Assembly (NCBI RefSeq): GCF_048751585.1
Contig: NZ_JAZHOB010000010.1
Span: forward strand, 62,001-126,000
Origin: G025836975 sp048751585
Lineage (GTDB): Bacteria; Pseudomonadota; Gammaproteobacteria; Burkholderiales; Burkholderiaceae_B
Direction: 5' to 3'
DNA: 64,000 bases
Shown here: positions 62,676-64,000 of the stretch, one piece after another
How positions within the stretch are numbered: position 1 is the first letter of the stretch
Layout of the letters: each line of letters begins with the position of its first letter
Notes under the pieces: model-generated
Told to the model about the DNA's origin: nothing
What the model saw: only the letters and a program-made list of their open reading frames with translations
Database searches by the model: none
Program-made: the position numbers and the translations under genes

Positions 62676-63370
62676 CTTCAGCGTCGTCAAGGATTCCCGT
62701 GATCACCATCGATGGACCCACGGCCTCCGGCAAGGGAACCATCGCCCACCGGGTCGCCCAGGCCCTGGGCTGGGCGGTCCTTGATAGCGGCGCGCTGTAT
62801 CGCCTGACGGCGCTGGCTGCCCAGCAGCAGGGGGTGGACGTCGGCAATGAAGCCGCGGTCGCCCAGGTCGCCCTGGACTTGGACGTCTCATTCCAGGGCG
62901 AGCAGGTGCTGCTGGACGGCCAGGATGTGGGGGTCCTGATCCGCCAGGAAAACATCGGCAACCTGGCATCGAAGGTCGCCGCTTACGGGCCGGTCCGGCA
63001 GGCCTTGCTGGAGCGCCAGAGGGCGTTTCGCATGGCGCCAGGCCTAGTTGCCGACGGCCGCGACATGGGGACGGTGGTGTTCCCGGATGCCCCCCTGAAG
63101 ATATTTTTGGTGGCCGATGTCCGGGCGAGGGCGGAAAGGCGCTGTAAGCAGTTGAAGGAAAAGGGGATTTCTGCTAATCTATCGGGCCTGTTGGAAGATA
63201 TGCGTGCGCGCGATGAGCGCGACCGCAGCAGGGCGAACGCACCGCTAGTCGCGGCGCCGGGCGCAAAAACGGTCGATTCATCAAGTTTAAGCATCGATGA
63301 AACGGTCGGGATAGTACTCGACTACTGGTCGAGCCTGGGGTTCCAGGCGGCTGCAAGGCAGGCTGATTGA
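62672..63370 (+). CDS. cmk: cytidylate kinase
   Basis: Cmk, 232 residues, phosphorylates CMP and dCMP. P-loop GPTASGKGT near residue 14, RQENIGNLASKVAAYGPVR and the lid DGRDMGTVVFPDA region are intact. Last gene before rpsA; overlaps aroA by four bases. Confidence 0.96.
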   Translation: MTSASSRIPVITIDGPTASGKGTIAHRVAQALGWAVLDSGALYRLTALAAQQQGVDVGNEAAVAQVALDLDVSFQGEQVLLDGQDVGVLIRQENIGNLASKVAAYGPVRQALLERQRAFRMAPGLVADGRDMGTVVFPDAPLKIFLVADVRARAERRCKQLKEKGISANLSGLLEDMRARDERDRSRANAPLVAAPGAKTVDSSSLSIDETVGIVLDYWSSLGFQAAARQAD

Positions 63371-63471
63371 AGCACTGCCGCAAGTGCCTGGGATTATTTT
63401 TTACTCCACTGGGGCTGCTTACAGTCTTGGTGTGTTTTTAACAGCCATTTCCGGCTTTTGGATTTAACTTA

Positions 63472-64000
63472 ATGTCCACCATTTCCACATCTGTCGCCAC
63501 CGGCGGCGAAAGCTTTGCCGACCTGTTTGCCGAAAGTATCAAGAACCAGGACATGAAGTCCGGTGAGGTAATTTCCGCCGAAGTCGTGCGCATCGATCAC
63601 AATTTCGTCGTGGTCAATGCCGGTCTCAAGTCCGAGGCCTTGATTCCCCTTGAAGAATTCCTGAACGATCAGGGCGAGCTCGAAGTCGAAGCGGGTGATT
63701 TCGTATCGGTCGCCATCGATTCGCTCGAAAACGGCTATGGCGACACCATCCTGTCGCGCGACCGCGCCAAGCGCCTGTCGGCCTGGCTGCAGCTGGAACA
63801 AGCCCTGGAGTCGGGCGAAATGGTTACCGGCACGATCACCGGCAAGGTCAAGGGCGGTCTTACCGTCATGACCAATGGCATCCGCGCCTTCCTGCCCGGC
63901 TCGCTGGTCGACCTGCGTCCGGTCAAGGACACCACGCCCTACGAGGGCAAGACCATGGAATTCAAGGTCATCAAGCTTGATCGCAAGCGCAACAACGTTG
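63472..64000 (+). CDS. rpsA: 30S ribosomal protein S1 (5' part)
   Basis: First 176 codons of S1, which recruits mRNA to the ribosome. Two S1/OB-fold domains are covered: about 20-95 (GEVISAEVVRIDHNFVVVNA) and the start of the second (about 105-176; GTITGKVKGGLTVMTNGI). The 101-bp gap after cmk contains a small hairpin (GCACT/AGTGC) and T-run but no clear separate terminator, so co-transcription is possible. Runs off the right end of the window. Confidence 0.97.
   Translation, partial: MSTISTSVATGGESFADLFAESIKNQDMKSGEVISAEVVRIDHNFVVVNAGLKSEALIPLEEFLNDQGELEVEAGDFVSVAIDSLENGYGDTILSRDRAKRLSAWLQLEQALESGEMVTGTITGKVKGGLTVMTNGIRAFLPGSLVDLRPVKDTTPYEGKTMEFKVIKLDRKRNNV

Noticed and set aside
1..64000. 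CRISPR arrays, insertion sequences and rRNA genes
   Set aside because: No regularly spaced repeats, transposase-like proteins or rRNA sequence seen anywhere in the window.

Overview
The window looks like a chromosome segment of a betaproteobacterium of the order Burkholderiales, most likely family Alcaligenaceae (Bordetella/Achromobacter/Pusillimonas-like). The evidence is the tmRNA tag ANDERFALAA, the gene order gyrA-serC-pheA-hisC-tyrA-aroA-cmk-rpsA, the short OmpA-type porin-like protein, the abundance of LysR regulators and a Bug-type binding protein, and a high-GC core. The genus cannot be fixed from the sequence alone.

Left part (1-20 kb). A LysR gene is divergent from a leuC/leuD-type hydro-lyase pair that has no leuB beside it. 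Then come a glutathione S-transferase, purB and tRNA-Lys(CTT). A run of small accessory genes follows, with a manganese catalase, a lipoprotein and an OB-fold stress protein. A TetR gene and a short-chain dehydrogenase share two near-identical palindromes. A surface 5'-nucleotidase, a B12-dependent ribonucleotide reductase with a duplicated C-terminal domain and a Kef-type antiporter close this part, with two small tandem paralogues after them.

Middle (20-40 kb). A branched-chain amino acid/amide ABC transporter contains a LivM-LivG fusion. Next are ribA, dbpA, an azoR/LysR divergent pair, a GT39-like membrane glycosyltransferase and an OPT transporter. nirK follows, encoding a copper nitrite reductase with an extra N-terminal cupredoxin domain and a perfect FNR-type box upstream, so part of a denitrification pathway is present. 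A GntR-Bug-MmgE/PrpD-hydroxyacid dehydrogenase cluster then suggests catabolism of an unidentified organic acid. SstT precedes ssrA.

Mobile region (40.3-47.7 kb). A degraded lambdoid prophage sits in the 3' end of ssrA, bounded by a 31-bp perfect direct repeat. It keeps an N-terminally truncated integrase, two genes broken by in-frame TAG codons, a chimera of a tail NlpC/P60 peptidase start and an endolysin-like end, an embedded Rz/Rz1-type spanin pair and small early genes. In it lies an AT-richer, tightly overlapping three-gene cassette (44.2-46.2 kb) with no recognised function beyond family resemblance. This cassette is the best candidate for an undescribed system.

Right part (47.7-64 kb). 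A TPR protein, membrane and lipoproteins, a CSS-motif EAL phosphodiesterase, gph-ubiG and ompA are followed by the long aromatic amino acid/serine/histidine supra-operon from gyrA to rpsA, whose genes mostly overlap by a few bases. rpsA runs off the right edge.
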